NCBI GenBank assembly: GCA_034440515.1
Contig: JAWXCF010000067.1
Span: 1-6,477, forward strand
Direction of reading: 5' to 3'
Length of the DNA: 6,477 nt
From: JAWXCF01 sp034440515
Lineage (GTDB): Bacteria; Bacteroidota; Bacteroidia; CAILMK01
Shown piece after piece: positions 1-6,273 of the stretch (position 1 is the stretch's first letter; each line of letters begins with the position of its first letter). The notes under the pieces were generated by a model that saw only the letters and a program-made list of their open reading frames with translations, searched no databases and was not told where the DNA came from. A program made the translations under genes and the position numbers.

Positions 1-1
1 A

Positions 2-1309
2 GGTAAGGCTATAACGTTTCAGACATTATCTATGGCTGAACTTTCAGATTCCAATTTAGTCCACACCTATCAGCAGTTTCAAAATCAACTTAGCGAATGG
101 TATCCAAATGCCTTCAATAAACTAGAAATTACGCTACCATACAGGCAATGCATAATTCTAAAATGGGTTGGTAGCAATCAGAAAAGTAAACCAGTATTAT
201 GGCTTGCCCACCAAGACGTTGTTGATTGTGGTGCCCCAGAATCTTGGAAACATCCTTGCTTTCAAGGTAATATTAGTAAAGATAGCTTTGTATATGGTAG
301 AGGTACATTGGATATGAAAATTGGAATAATTGGAATGTTAGAGGCTGTTGAAAAATTGCTCTTAGCTGGCTATCAACCAGAAACTGATCTGTACTTTGCA
401 TTTAGCGACGATGAAGAAACATTAGGTAAAGGTGCACAAGCTATGAATGCTTGGTTTCTTAAGCTAAACAGGAAATTTGAGTATATACTAGATGAGGGTG
501 GCAGTACACTTGATGGACTTATACCTAATATAGATGGACCAGTTGCCTGTATAGGCGTAGCAGAGAAAGGCTACCTAACCATAGAATTGATAGCCAATGG
601 CAAAGGTGGCCACAGCAGTAGCCCCGGAATTGACAATGTAGTAAATATGATAAGTGCTGCTGTATATCGACTTGAGAATAATTCATTCCCAACGAAACTA
701 ATACAACCTGTAAAAGAATCGCTAAGGGCTATTAGTGTACGCCAAAATGGACTTAGAAAATTTATATTTAGAAATCCAGTTTACTTTTCACGATTTATAA
801 AGAAGGAACTTTGTGTTGACCCATATGGCGAATCTCTCTTGCGGACAACTGTAGCACCCACCATAATGCGTGCAGGTAAAGAGGATAATGTATTGCCAAC
901 CACTGCAACCATAACTGTAAATTGTAGAATATTGCCAGGCGAAACCATAGCCTCTGTATTAAAACGGATAAATAAAACCATAAATGATACTAGAATCATC
1001 ATTAGGCCAACAGCTGATGCAACTGAACCACCCAAAATAACTAGTATACACACTAAGGCATATAAAGTGCTGGAGAAAAGCATATTGAAAACAATTCCAA
1101 ATGCTTTGGTCATTCCGATACTTAATATCAGTACCAGCGACAGTAGATATTATACTGAATTAACTGACAATATATTAAGGTTTATTCCTATCAAACAGAA
1201 ACCTGGTGACCAAGGAAGAACGCACGGCATAGACGAGCGAATACACGTTAGCGTTATAGCTGAAGCAGTAAGTTTCTATAGCAATCTATTGCAATTAGGC
1301 GAATTTTAA
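2..1309 (+). CDS. M20 family metallopeptidase (PM20D1/carboxypeptidase S-like), 5' end outside window
   Basis: This is a zinc-dependent amidohydrolase of the M20 family, whose members cleave peptides or N-acyl amino acids. Counting from the ATG at 32, the metal and catalytic residues are in the expected order: H60 in LAHQDVV, D94 in GRGTLDMK, E128-E129 in FSDDEET, D154-E155 in LDEGG and H398 in GRTHGID. KGGHSSSP (191-198) marks the lid/dimerisation domain, and TSDSRYY (368-374) is typical of the PM20D1-like branch. The frame stays open from 32 back to base 2 and reads GKAITFQTLS, which matches the family's N-terminal helix (compare 'AIRIPTVS'). The ATG at 32 is therefore probably internal and the gene starts before the window. 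The upstream part, including any signal peptide, is not visible, so location is unknown. The substrate cannot be read from sequence. It ends 8 bp from the stop of the convergent SLOG gene. The family call is firm. Confidence 0.93.
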   Translation, partial: GKAITFQTLSMAELSDSNLVHTYQQFQNQLSEWYPNAFNKLEITLPYRQCIILKWVGSNQKSKPVLWLAHQDVVDCGAPESWKHPCFQGNISKDSFVYGRGTLDMKIGIIGMLEAVEKLLLAGYQPETDLYFAFSDDEETLGKGAQAMNAWFLKLNRKFEYILDEGGSTLDGLIPNIDGPVACIGVAEKGYLTIELIANGKGGHSSSPGIDNVVNMISAAVYRLENNSFPTKLIQPVKESLRAISVRQNGLRKFIFRNPVYFSRFIKKELCVDPYGESLLRTTVAPTIMRAGKEDNVLPTTATITVNCRILPGETIASVLKRINKTINDTRIIIRPTADATEPPKITSIHTKAYKVLEKSILKTIPNALVIPILNISTSDSRYYTELTDNILRFIPIKQKPGDQGRTHGIDERIHVSVIAEAVSFYSNLLQLGEF

Positions 1310-1317
1310 CAAACTGC

Positions 1318-1914
1318 TTACCAATACAGCCAATCATTCTGCAATATCACCATAATATTTAAGTAGCGACACATTTTTATAGTGAAACCTGTACCACCCT
1401 CCATTGGCTTGTCACGGTCATCATACATTATGGCATACTGTGGTATATCTAGGCTAAGACTTGCAGCTCCCATTACTTTCATAGTGTTTCTAATAAAATA
1501 CAAAGACTTTACATTGCCGGTGTTGTGATAACCCTGTCGGTAATTTTTAATTAAAAGAGAACGTTCTGGACAAGCTGCATTAATGTGATACTTTATATCT
1601 AAAATTTCATCGGGACTTAATTCATCTGGGTAGTGTACAGCAGATTCGTCAGGAATGCTATTTGGGTAATGCCCTAAAAATGGTATAATATACTCACAAC
1701 GGTGTGGCACTAACTTTCTGACTTCAGACATAAATGCGCGATCAGTACCTGGAGCATTGCCCGATCTAAATATCGAGTCAGTATCTATAGCTAATTTAGC
1801 AGTCAAGTTTGCCATTTTGGCGGCTATATCGCCTGGCACTTTTCGTTTACCCTCAAGCAGTAAAACAGGCTCGGTATAAACACTCACCATTTCAATAAAA
1901 TCTTCGTACAACAC
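1318..1914 (-). CDS. SLOG-superfamily (LOG/DprA-like Rossmann-fold) protein
   Basis: This 198-residue protein has the layout of small SLOG proteins, which bind nucleotides or related ligands. A first strand, PVLLLEGKRKVPGD (16-29), resembles the 'GHR-lP' start of the family. A phosphate-binding-like loop, RSGNAPGTDRAF (50-61), and a segment around IRNTMKVMG (141-149) follow. GGTGFTIKMCRYLNIMVI (173-190) matches the usual glycine-rich loop, helix and final strand. Similar proteins occur in phages, plasmids and bacterial chromosomes, mostly with unknown ligand. No signal peptide or membrane segment is visible, so it should be cytoplasmic. The start is uncertain: the longest form begins with GTG at 1914, while the first ATG (residue 9, 1890-1888) also keeps the whole fold. 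The frame is open upstream but holds no ATG. It begins 26 bp after hutH and is probably co-transcribed with hisS-hutH. Superfamily likely, function unknown. Confidence 0.72.
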   Translation of the reverse strand: MLYEDFIEMVSVYTEPVLLLEGKRKVPGDIAAKMANLTAKLAIDTDSIFRSGNAPGTDRAFMSEVRKLVPHRCEYIIPFLGHYPNSIPDESAVHYPDELSPDEILDIKYHINAACPERSLLIKNYRQGYHNTGNVKSLYFIRNTMKVMGAASLSLDIPQYAIMYDDRDKPMEGGTGFTIKMCRYLNIMVILQNDWLYW

Positions 1915-1940
1915 TTTATAATAGTTGCATTTAATTATTC

Positions 1941-3458
1941 TTAGAATTCGCTTGGCAAGGCAAATGCTTCAGATTGGATAAACGCGTTCGTAGTATCTAA
2001 ATCGCGCTTCATATATCTATCTACAATCACTGGTTCTACTGTTGTTCTGTAACGAATATACACTTGTTTTAAATGTGGAGCTAGGCTGGTTACGTCTCTA
2101 AAATGAAGAGCCTGTGCAGCCGTAAACCACTCTATACCAATTATCTGCCACAGATTATTGATTAATTCAAAACAGGCAAGGGCAGCATTAGCACCCATAC
2201 TTACGTGGTCTTCTTGCCCATTGCTACTGGTAATGCTGTCTATAGAGGCGGGACTACAAAATTGTTTATTTTGACTGACTAAAGCAGCTGCTGTGTATTG
2301 GGGAATCATCAATCCAGAGTTAAGCCCAGGCTCTGCAACTAAAAATTCTGGAAGCTCTCGCTTACCACTCAATAAATTATAGGTGCGTCGTTCACTTATA
2401 TTGCCGACTTCAGCCATAGCAATCTTTAAAAAATCTAATACTAATGCCAATGGCTGACCGTGAAAATTCCCTCCAGATATAATCTTATTTTCTTCCATAA
2501 ATATTAGAGGATTGTCAGTTGCACCATTTATTTCTCGAACTACTATTTGCTTAACATATTGTAGCGTATCTAGGCTGGCACCCAATACCTGTGGGCTACA
2601 TCTAAACGCATATTGATCTTGGGTTTGAGATTGATGTATTGTATCGCATATTCCTCCGCCTAGCCATCGCCTTAATTGAGATGCAATCTCTATTTGCCCA
2701 AATTGCCCTCGGCACTCTTGAATCTTAGGATGCAAAGCATCTATTTTACAGTTAAACGCTTCAAAGCTTAGCGCAGTAATTGCCACACTTGCATTCATTA
2801 GTTGTGTGGACTGAACTACCAACCAACTGGCATAGGCACCCATAAATTGGGTACCATTCAGCAAGGCAAGACCCTCTTTAGCGGCTAGTGACAGCGGCTT
2901 CATTTGCAAAGAATCCAATACTTCCATAGCGGGGATCCAAATATTGGTACCTAATTTCTTTAATCTACCGTGGCCAATTAATGGCAAACATAAATGAGCC
3001 AAGGGAGCTAAATCTCCACTGGCACCTAGTGATCCCTTTTGAAATACCTCTGGTATCCAGTTGTAGTTTAATAGAAACAACAGTCGCTCAATCAATTCTA
3101 ATCGTACACCACTTACCCCTTTGGTTAGGCTCTTAACCTTAAGCAGTATCATAATCCTAACTATGTCGTCTGGCAACACATTGCCAAAACCACAAGCGTG
3201 ACTTAGCAGCAGATTTTCTTGCAATAGGTTTAATTTTTCGTTTGGAATGATAACATCTGCCAAATTTCCAAAGCCGGTATTAATGCCATATATCTTCTCG
3301 TTTAGGCCATTTAGCTTTTCATCTAAATATGATCTGCAACGTAATATGTCGTCAATTACTAAATTGTCTAAATCAACTTCTACCTCACTTCCAGCTATTA
3401 ATGCTTGTATGTCATCAAAACCTAAGGCTGTATCTCTATGAATGGTAATTTTAGTCAT
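1941..3458 (-). CDS. hutH: histidine ammonia-lyase
   Basis: The enzyme removes ammonia from L-histidine to give urocanate, the first step of histidine breakdown, in the cytoplasm. Its 505 residues are full length for the family. The Ala-Ser-Gly that cyclises into the MIO cofactor is at 146-148 in GSLGASGDLAPLAHL. Other active-site elements are present: Y57 in YGINTGFG, S86-H87 in LLLSHACGFG, N201-G202, Y283 and R286 in YAFRCSPQ, TDNP (314-317), and GGNFHGQ (329-335). GQEDHVSMG (414-422) has the Glu (E416) found in histidine lyases, where phenylalanine and tyrosine lyases usually have Asp or Gln-Asp, so histidine is the best substrate call. The start ATG lies inside the hisS end and the two genes share ATGACTAA, which suggests translational coupling. 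No hutU, hutI or hutG/ftcD is in the window, so whether urocanate is processed further is not shown here. Confidence 0.95.
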   Translation of the reverse strand: MTKITIHRDTALGFDDIQALIAGSEVEVDLDNLVIDDILRCRSYLDEKLNGLNEKIYGINTGFGNLADVIIPNEKLNLLQENLLLSHACGFGNVLPDDIVRIMILLKVKSLTKGVSGVRLELIERLLFLLNYNWIPEVFQKGSLGASGDLAPLAHLCLPLIGHGRLKKLGTNIWIPAMEVLDSLQMKPLSLAAKEGLALLNGTQFMGAYASWLVVQSTQLMNASVAITALSFEAFNCKIDALHPKIQECRGQFGQIEIASQLRRWLGGGICDTIHQSQTQDQYAFRCSPQVLGASLDTLQYVKQIVVREINGATDNPLIFMEENKIISGGNFHGQPLALVLDFLKIAMAEVGNISERRTYNLLSGKRELPEFLVAEPGLNSGLMIPQYTAAALVSQNKQFCSPASIDSITSSNGQEDHVSMGANAALACFELINNLWQIIGIEWFTAAQALHFRDVTSLAPHLKQVYIRYRTTVEPVIVDRYMKRDLDTTNAFIQSEAFALPSEF

Positions 3459-4854
3459 TGATTGAAGTCTGGTTTAAGAAACTGACTAATGCTGTAAAAT
3501 TGTCAAGTATATGTTGATTTCCAGATTTTAAATCTTTTAACGTGTAGTAATTATTACTAATTTCATCGTCGCCCAATATCAGTGCATATCTCCATTTTTT
3601 AGAATCTGCATATTGTAGCTGTTTCGCTATTTTGGCTGGCTGGTGATATAGGTCTGCAGTTATTCCTGCTTGGCGAAGTAAATAGGTAACTTTAGCATAA
3701 ATAGTTGAATTTTCCTCCCCCATATTTAGCACCAATACTGCTGTAATATATTCTGTAGCATTAGGTAACAAGTTTAAATCTGTCAATACATCAAATATGC
3801 GCTCTGCTCCAAAACTCATACCCACCCCAGGTACTCCGTCTAGTCCGAAACTAGCTGTTAGGTCATCATATCTACCGCCGCTAGCTATACTACCCATAGG
3901 GTAATCGTTTATACTTGCTTCAAATATGCTACCAGTATAATAGTCTAAACCTCTTGCCAATATCGGGCTGATTCGAATAACGCCTTCGGGCATTCCATTT
4001 TGCTCACAATGTTCTAATATTTGAAATAATTCTAGTACACCAGCTTTACCCATTTCATTGGAATTAAACCAAGTATTTAGTTCTTCCAATTTACTTGCGT
4101 TATCACCAGAAAGTCTAAATAGCATCTGAACTTTATGTATCTGATTTTCTGTAAAGCCTCGTTGACCGATTTCCCGAATCACTCCATCTTCGCCTATTTT
4201 ATCCCACTTATCTATGGCTTGGGCAAAGTATTGAAACTTGTCTTGAAAATCCCAAACCTCAGCTATTGCTAATAATATTTTTCGATTGTTCAGTTGTAAT
4301 GTAAATCGGGGCAAGTTTAGTTTGGTGAATACCACATTCATCATCATCAGGCACTCTGCATCATACTGTAAGCTATAGCTGCCTAGCACGTCAGCATCAC
4401 ATTGGTAAAACTCTCTATATCTACCCTTAGCTGGTCTATCTGCACGCCATACCTTATCTATTTGAAATCGTTTAAACGGAAAACTAATATGTTGCCTATT
4501 CATCACAACATATCTGGCTAGGGGTACAGTCAAATCATATCGCAATGCCTTCTCGGTAATGGCAGGGGTAATTCTCTGATAGTTTATCTTAGTTAAATCT
4601 TCTGCAGGCACATCAGCTAGATACTCACCATTGTTTAATATCTGAAACAATAGTTTGCTGCCCTCATCGCCATATTTCCCCGTCAATACAGATAGTTGCT
4701 CAATGGCTGGGGTTTCTAACTGTTGATATCCATATAGTTGATATACTTGCTTAATAACCCCAAACAAATATTGCCTAGAGACTACTTCTTGTGGCGTAAA
4801 GTCTCGCATTCCCCGACTAAGTGAAGGCTTAACTGAGTTCTTTTTTGTGCTCAT
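3451..4854 (-). CDS. hisS: histidine--tRNA ligase (histidyl-tRNA synthetase)
   Basis: This is a class II aminoacyl-tRNA synthetase that activates histidine with ATP and loads it onto tRNA-His. It is essential and cytoplasmic. The 467 residues show the family order: the N-terminal GMRDFTP (15-21), motif 1 around LETPA (46-50), and the TVPLARY segment (109-115). Motif 2 follows as FKRFQIDKVWRADRPAKGRYREF (127-149), then the histidine-specific loop LARGLDYYTGSIFE (299-312) and motif 3 around GVGMSFGAER (343-352). A C-terminal anticodon-binding domain runs from about residue 368 to the end. A lysine-rich N-terminal tail of about 10 residues precedes the core. The ATG at 4854 is the natural start and has no Shine-Dalgarno sequence (CCCAATAA in front). 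It is the first gene of the cluster and its last 8 bases overlap hutH. The leader carries a perfect inverted repeat, which may matter for its expression. Confidence 0.97.
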   Translation of the reverse strand: MSTKKNSVKPSLSRGMRDFTPQEVVSRQYLFGVIKQVYQLYGYQQLETPAIEQLSVLTGKYGDEGSKLLFQILNNGEYLADVPAEDLTKINYQRITPAITEKALRYDLTVPLARYVVMNRQHISFPFKRFQIDKVWRADRPAKGRYREFYQCDADVLGSYSLQYDAECLMMMNVVFTKLNLPRFTLQLNNRKILLAIAEVWDFQDKFQYFAQAIDKWDKIGEDGVIREIGQRGFTENQIHKVQMLFRLSGDNASKLEELNTWFNSNEMGKAGVLELFQILEHCEQNGMPEGVIRISPILARGLDYYTGSIFEASINDYPMGSIASGGRYDDLTASFGLDGVPGVGMSFGAERIFDVLTDLNLLPNATEYITAVLVLNMGEENSTIYAKVTYLLRQAGITADLYHQPAKIAKQLQYADSKKWRYALILGDDEISNNYYTLKDLKSGNQHILDNFTALVSFLNQTSIND

Positions 4855-4893
4855 TTATTGGGTACGAAGTTACCCGAATGAGTTTTTGTTTCA

Positions 4894-4910
4894 TAATCCC
4901 ATAGGGATTA
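4894..4910 (-). promoter_or_regulatory. perfect inverted repeat in the hisS leader
   Basis: TAATCCC-ATA-GGGATTA is a perfect 7-bp inverted repeat with a 3-base spacer, ending 40 bases before the hisS ATG. It could be a short RNA hairpin in the leader or a DNA operator. It is not followed by a T run in either direction, so it is not a classical terminator. On the hisS strand its last base is the A of an ATG that opens a 21-codon frame (4894-4829) running out of frame over the hisS start. A second, weaker repeat, GGGTA/TACCC (4860-4875), lies just before the hisS ATG. The symmetry is seen directly; any regulatory role is inference. Confidence 0.4.
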
Positions 4911-4933
4911 AATATTTATAGAGATAATCAGCT

Positions 4934-4965
4934 CAATAATTATTTATGAATAGGTCGGAGTCAAA
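4934..4965 (-). promoter_or_regulatory. weak candidate promoter for hisS-hutH-SLOG
   Basis: Bacteroidota promoters typically carry TTTG or TTG near -33 and TAnnTTTG near -7, about 19-21 bp apart. On the minus strand there is TTTG (4965-4962), then 19 bp, then TAATTATTG (4942-4934), which only partly matches the -7 element. Transcription from here would start near 4928 and give a leader of about 75 bases that includes the inverted repeat at 4894-4910. The match is poor in this AT-rich stretch and could be chance. Confidence 0.18.
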
Positions 4966-5075
4966 TAGCGTAGAAAATGAAATAAATAAAGTTACACAAA
5001 AGAATACATTATGTTAATTGTTTGAGCTAACCCTTTTTGGTGCTACGCAAACTTTCGCAGACATTTTTGTTTGCC

Positions 5076-5243
5076 CTAACCACAATGAATACGGACTTGA
5101 ATGCTGTCAAATAATTTCAACTTCAAAAAAGTGTAGTGAATTTGAATGAAAAGGAGCAGATGGTCAACCAGTGGATGTAGATTGTGAGGAAGGAGTAACG
5201 ACTCGTAAAGTTGCCGTCGGAACTTATCAAAGAGAATTGGCAT
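5076..5243 (-). CDS. possible small ORF downstream of the DUF421 gene, unrecognised
   Basis: A 55-codon frame begins with ATG at 5243, 8 bp after the DUF421 stop and on the same strand, and ends with TAG at 5076. It would encode a leucine-rich, partly hydrophobic peptide (begins MPILFDKFRRQLYESL, ends QVRIHCG). The position would suit a last gene of the protease-membrane protein-DUF421 operon. Against it: no family is recognisable, it is the only frame here ending in TAG, it uses CTC/CTT/CTG leucine codons heavily, and a plus-strand frame is open across much of the same bases. It is probably chance, but listed because nothing else explains this stretch. Confidence 0.15.
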   Translation of the reverse strand: MPILFDKFRRQLYESLLLPHNLHPLVDHLLLFIQIHYTFLKLKLFDSIQVRIHCG

Positions 5244-5251
5244 TCGAAAGC

Positions 5252-5707
5252 TTAGTTAGATCCCTTATCCCAAGGTATAATGTTAATGCTTCCGTCTCGC
5301 TCTAGAATAGCATACTTTATTTCCTTAAACTTATGCATTTGGCATTTATTTCTGGCTGCCTCCATTATATCGTCTATGTCAACACGTTCTTTAAACATAT
5401 TTTCATATATCGGTTTACCAGATGATACCAAAATGATATAAAGTCCCTCTAATATTTTATCTGCTTTTTTATTCTTAGTCTTCAGTATCAGTAGCATTCT
5501 GCTAACAAGAAGGTACAATATCAAAATCAAAAATGCATTGGTTAGGCTATTATCATCGCCAATTAAAGCATTTTGTATAGTTTCACTAATGATTAAGGTC
5601 ATCACCAAATCAAAAATAGAAGTGTCCTGCAACGATCGCTTTCCACTAAACCTAAGTATAATAAGCAGAAATACATATACTGCTAGTGAACGAAGTAGTG
5701 GTGACAT
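5252..5707 (-). CDS. DUF421 family (YetF-like) membrane protein
   Basis: This is an integral membrane protein of the DUF421/YetF family, whose molecular role is not settled. In Bacillus, relatives have been linked to spore or envelope properties. The 151 residues show three hydrophobic segments (about 6-20, 31-48 and 54-75). The family's most conserved signature lies between them: R19..GKR (22-24), FD (32-33), SETIQNALIG (41-50) and DDNSLT (51-56). The soluble C-terminal part ends with LERDGSINIIP (135-145), the typical YetF-domain strand pair. The ATG at 5707 leaves only about five residues before the first membrane segment, shorter than I expect for the family. The frame is open upstream for 14 codons but offers no ATG, GTG or TTG, so 5707 is the best start. 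It follows the 172-residue gene by 23 bp and was probably co-expressed with it. Confidence 0.88.
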   Translation of the reverse strand: MSPLLRSLAVYVFLLIILRFSGKRSLQDTSIFDLVMTLIISETIQNALIGDDNSLTNAFLILILYLLVSRMLLILKTKNKKADKILEGLYIILVSSGKPIYENMFKERVDIDDIMEAARNKCQMHKFKEIKYAILERDGSINIIPWDKGSN

Positions 5708-5730
5708 AATAACTGGTAATGTAACTAGAG

Positions 5731-6249
5731 TTATGGATATATAAATTGTGACAAGTTAGGTTCATCACCCTTAAAGGTTTTCAGCCTTAGAATGCTACTC
5801 CAAGATATATTTGGTCTCATTTTAAAACTTATTATAAAATTAGTATCATTGGCCAAATACTCAAACCTTTTGGCATTTGCTACAGCAATTACCTTATTAG
5901 GCGTTGGATTACTTGCAGATATTCCCAATTTTTTTAGACTTTCGTCGTCTATACTTATCCAAATTTTATCCTTCACACTAACATCTTTAAATGTAACTGA
6001 AAATTCTTCCTCAGTTTGATACCGCAGCAACTTGGCGTAGTTTATTTCTGTCCCTTTATTAGTTGTTTCAGTTCTATAGCTCAGTAGTCCTCTACCAAAT
6101 AAACCTAATGCACCAGCTAGAAGCACTAATGCCGATAAACTCCATACCAGCTTTTCAATTTGCCATTCTCGCTGTTGAAATTTAGCATCTTGAGCAATTT
6201 CTAATTCTCCATTTATTTCGCTTTTTAGTGAATTAAAGTCATCTTCCAT
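5731..6249 (-). CDS. single-pass membrane protein with extracytoplasmic domain, DUF421 partner
   Basis: The function is unknown. The 172 residues begin with a charged, Glu/Gln-rich segment (1-32) and continue with one clear membrane helix (about 33-51, rich in Leu/Ala). The segment LGLFGRGLLS (48-57) follows, then a soluble domain of about 115 residues with several predicted strands, ending in the motif LSQFIYP. With no Arg/Lys-free N-terminus or cleavage site, it looks like an anchor rather than a signal peptide, with the C-terminal domain probably outside the cytoplasm. From memory, proteins with the same plan ('LGLFG-GPLS' after the helix and a final 'QFVYP') sit next to DUF421 genes in various bacteria, so a partnership with the next gene is a reasonable inference. 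It lies 24 bp after the protease gene and 23 bp before DUF421. The ATG at 6249 has no Shine-Dalgarno sequence, like its neighbours. Confidence 0.78.
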   Translation of the reverse strand: MEDDFNSLKSEINGELEIAQDAKFQQREWQIEKLVWSLSALVLLAGALGLFGRGLLSYRTETTNKGTEINYAKLLRYQTEEEFSVTFKDVSVKDKIWISIDDESLKKLGISASNPTPNKVIAVANAKRFEYLANDTNFIISFKMRPNISWSSILRLKTFKGDEPNLSQFIYP

Positions 6250-6273
6250 TATTATTTAGAACCAGCCATAAAT

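Larger units (their letters stand above)
4855..5251. other. 397-bp region without a confident gene
   Basis: This region separates the DUF421 gene from hisS, both on the minus strand. It should hold the end of one transcript and the start of another. The hisS-proximal part (4855-4990) is AT-rich and contains an inverted repeat, a weak promoter-like pair and a 21-codon open frame (4894-4829, minus) that overlaps the hisS start out of frame. The distal part (about 5020-5250) is richer in G+C: I count 45 G+C in 5151-5250 against 29 in 5401-5500 within DUF421. It has open stretches on both strands: a plus-strand frame interrupted by a TGA at 5147-5149, and a minus-strand 55-codon frame. None matches a family I know. 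No tRNA shape and no stem followed by a T run is visible. It may be a decayed gene or an unrecognised RNA. Confidence 0.6.

Noticed and set aside
781..1113. 110-codon minus-strand open frame
   Set aside because: It lies wholly inside the M20 gene, whose catalytic and lid motifs are intact on the other strand; its hydrophobic translation is a complement artefact.
3247..3441. 64-codon plus-strand open frame
   Set aside because: It lies opposite the hutH N-terminus, which contains the conserved YGINTGFG segment; no family features.
1941..3458. Tyrosine or phenylalanine ammonia-lyase (e.g. of flexirubin-type pigment pathways)
   Set aside because: The GQEDHVSMG segment with E416, the LLLSHACGFG segment and the LAPLAHL stretch after the MIO triad fit histidine lyases. 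The tyrosine lyase of Flavobacterium, as I recall it, has NQDIVSMG and LVQLSHL there. No pigment genes are nearby.
5147..5149. In-frame TGA as a selenocysteine codon
   Set aside because: The flanking frame has no convincing start, no recognised selenoprotein family and no evident downstream SECIS-like hairpin; an ordinary stop or pseudogene/chance frame is simpler.
5193..5221. Small palindromes (GAGT/ACTC and GTTGCCG/CGGAAC) as a terminator for the DUF421 operon
   Set aside because: Stems are 4-6 bp, with a bulge or impossible loop in the second, and no T run follows on the minus strand.
5240..5256. tRNA T-loop-like TTCGAAA
   Set aside because: The flanking bases do not pair as a T stem, and no acceptor or anticodon arms are present at suitable distances.
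5538..5744. 68-codon plus-strand open frame
   Set aside because: It lies opposite the conserved DUF421 signature (GKR, SETIQNALIG, DDNSLT).
5792..6019. 75-codon plus-strand open frame with hydrophobic translation
   Set aside because: It lies opposite the 172-residue membrane protein gene, which has a good start, operon spacing and the QFIYP ending.
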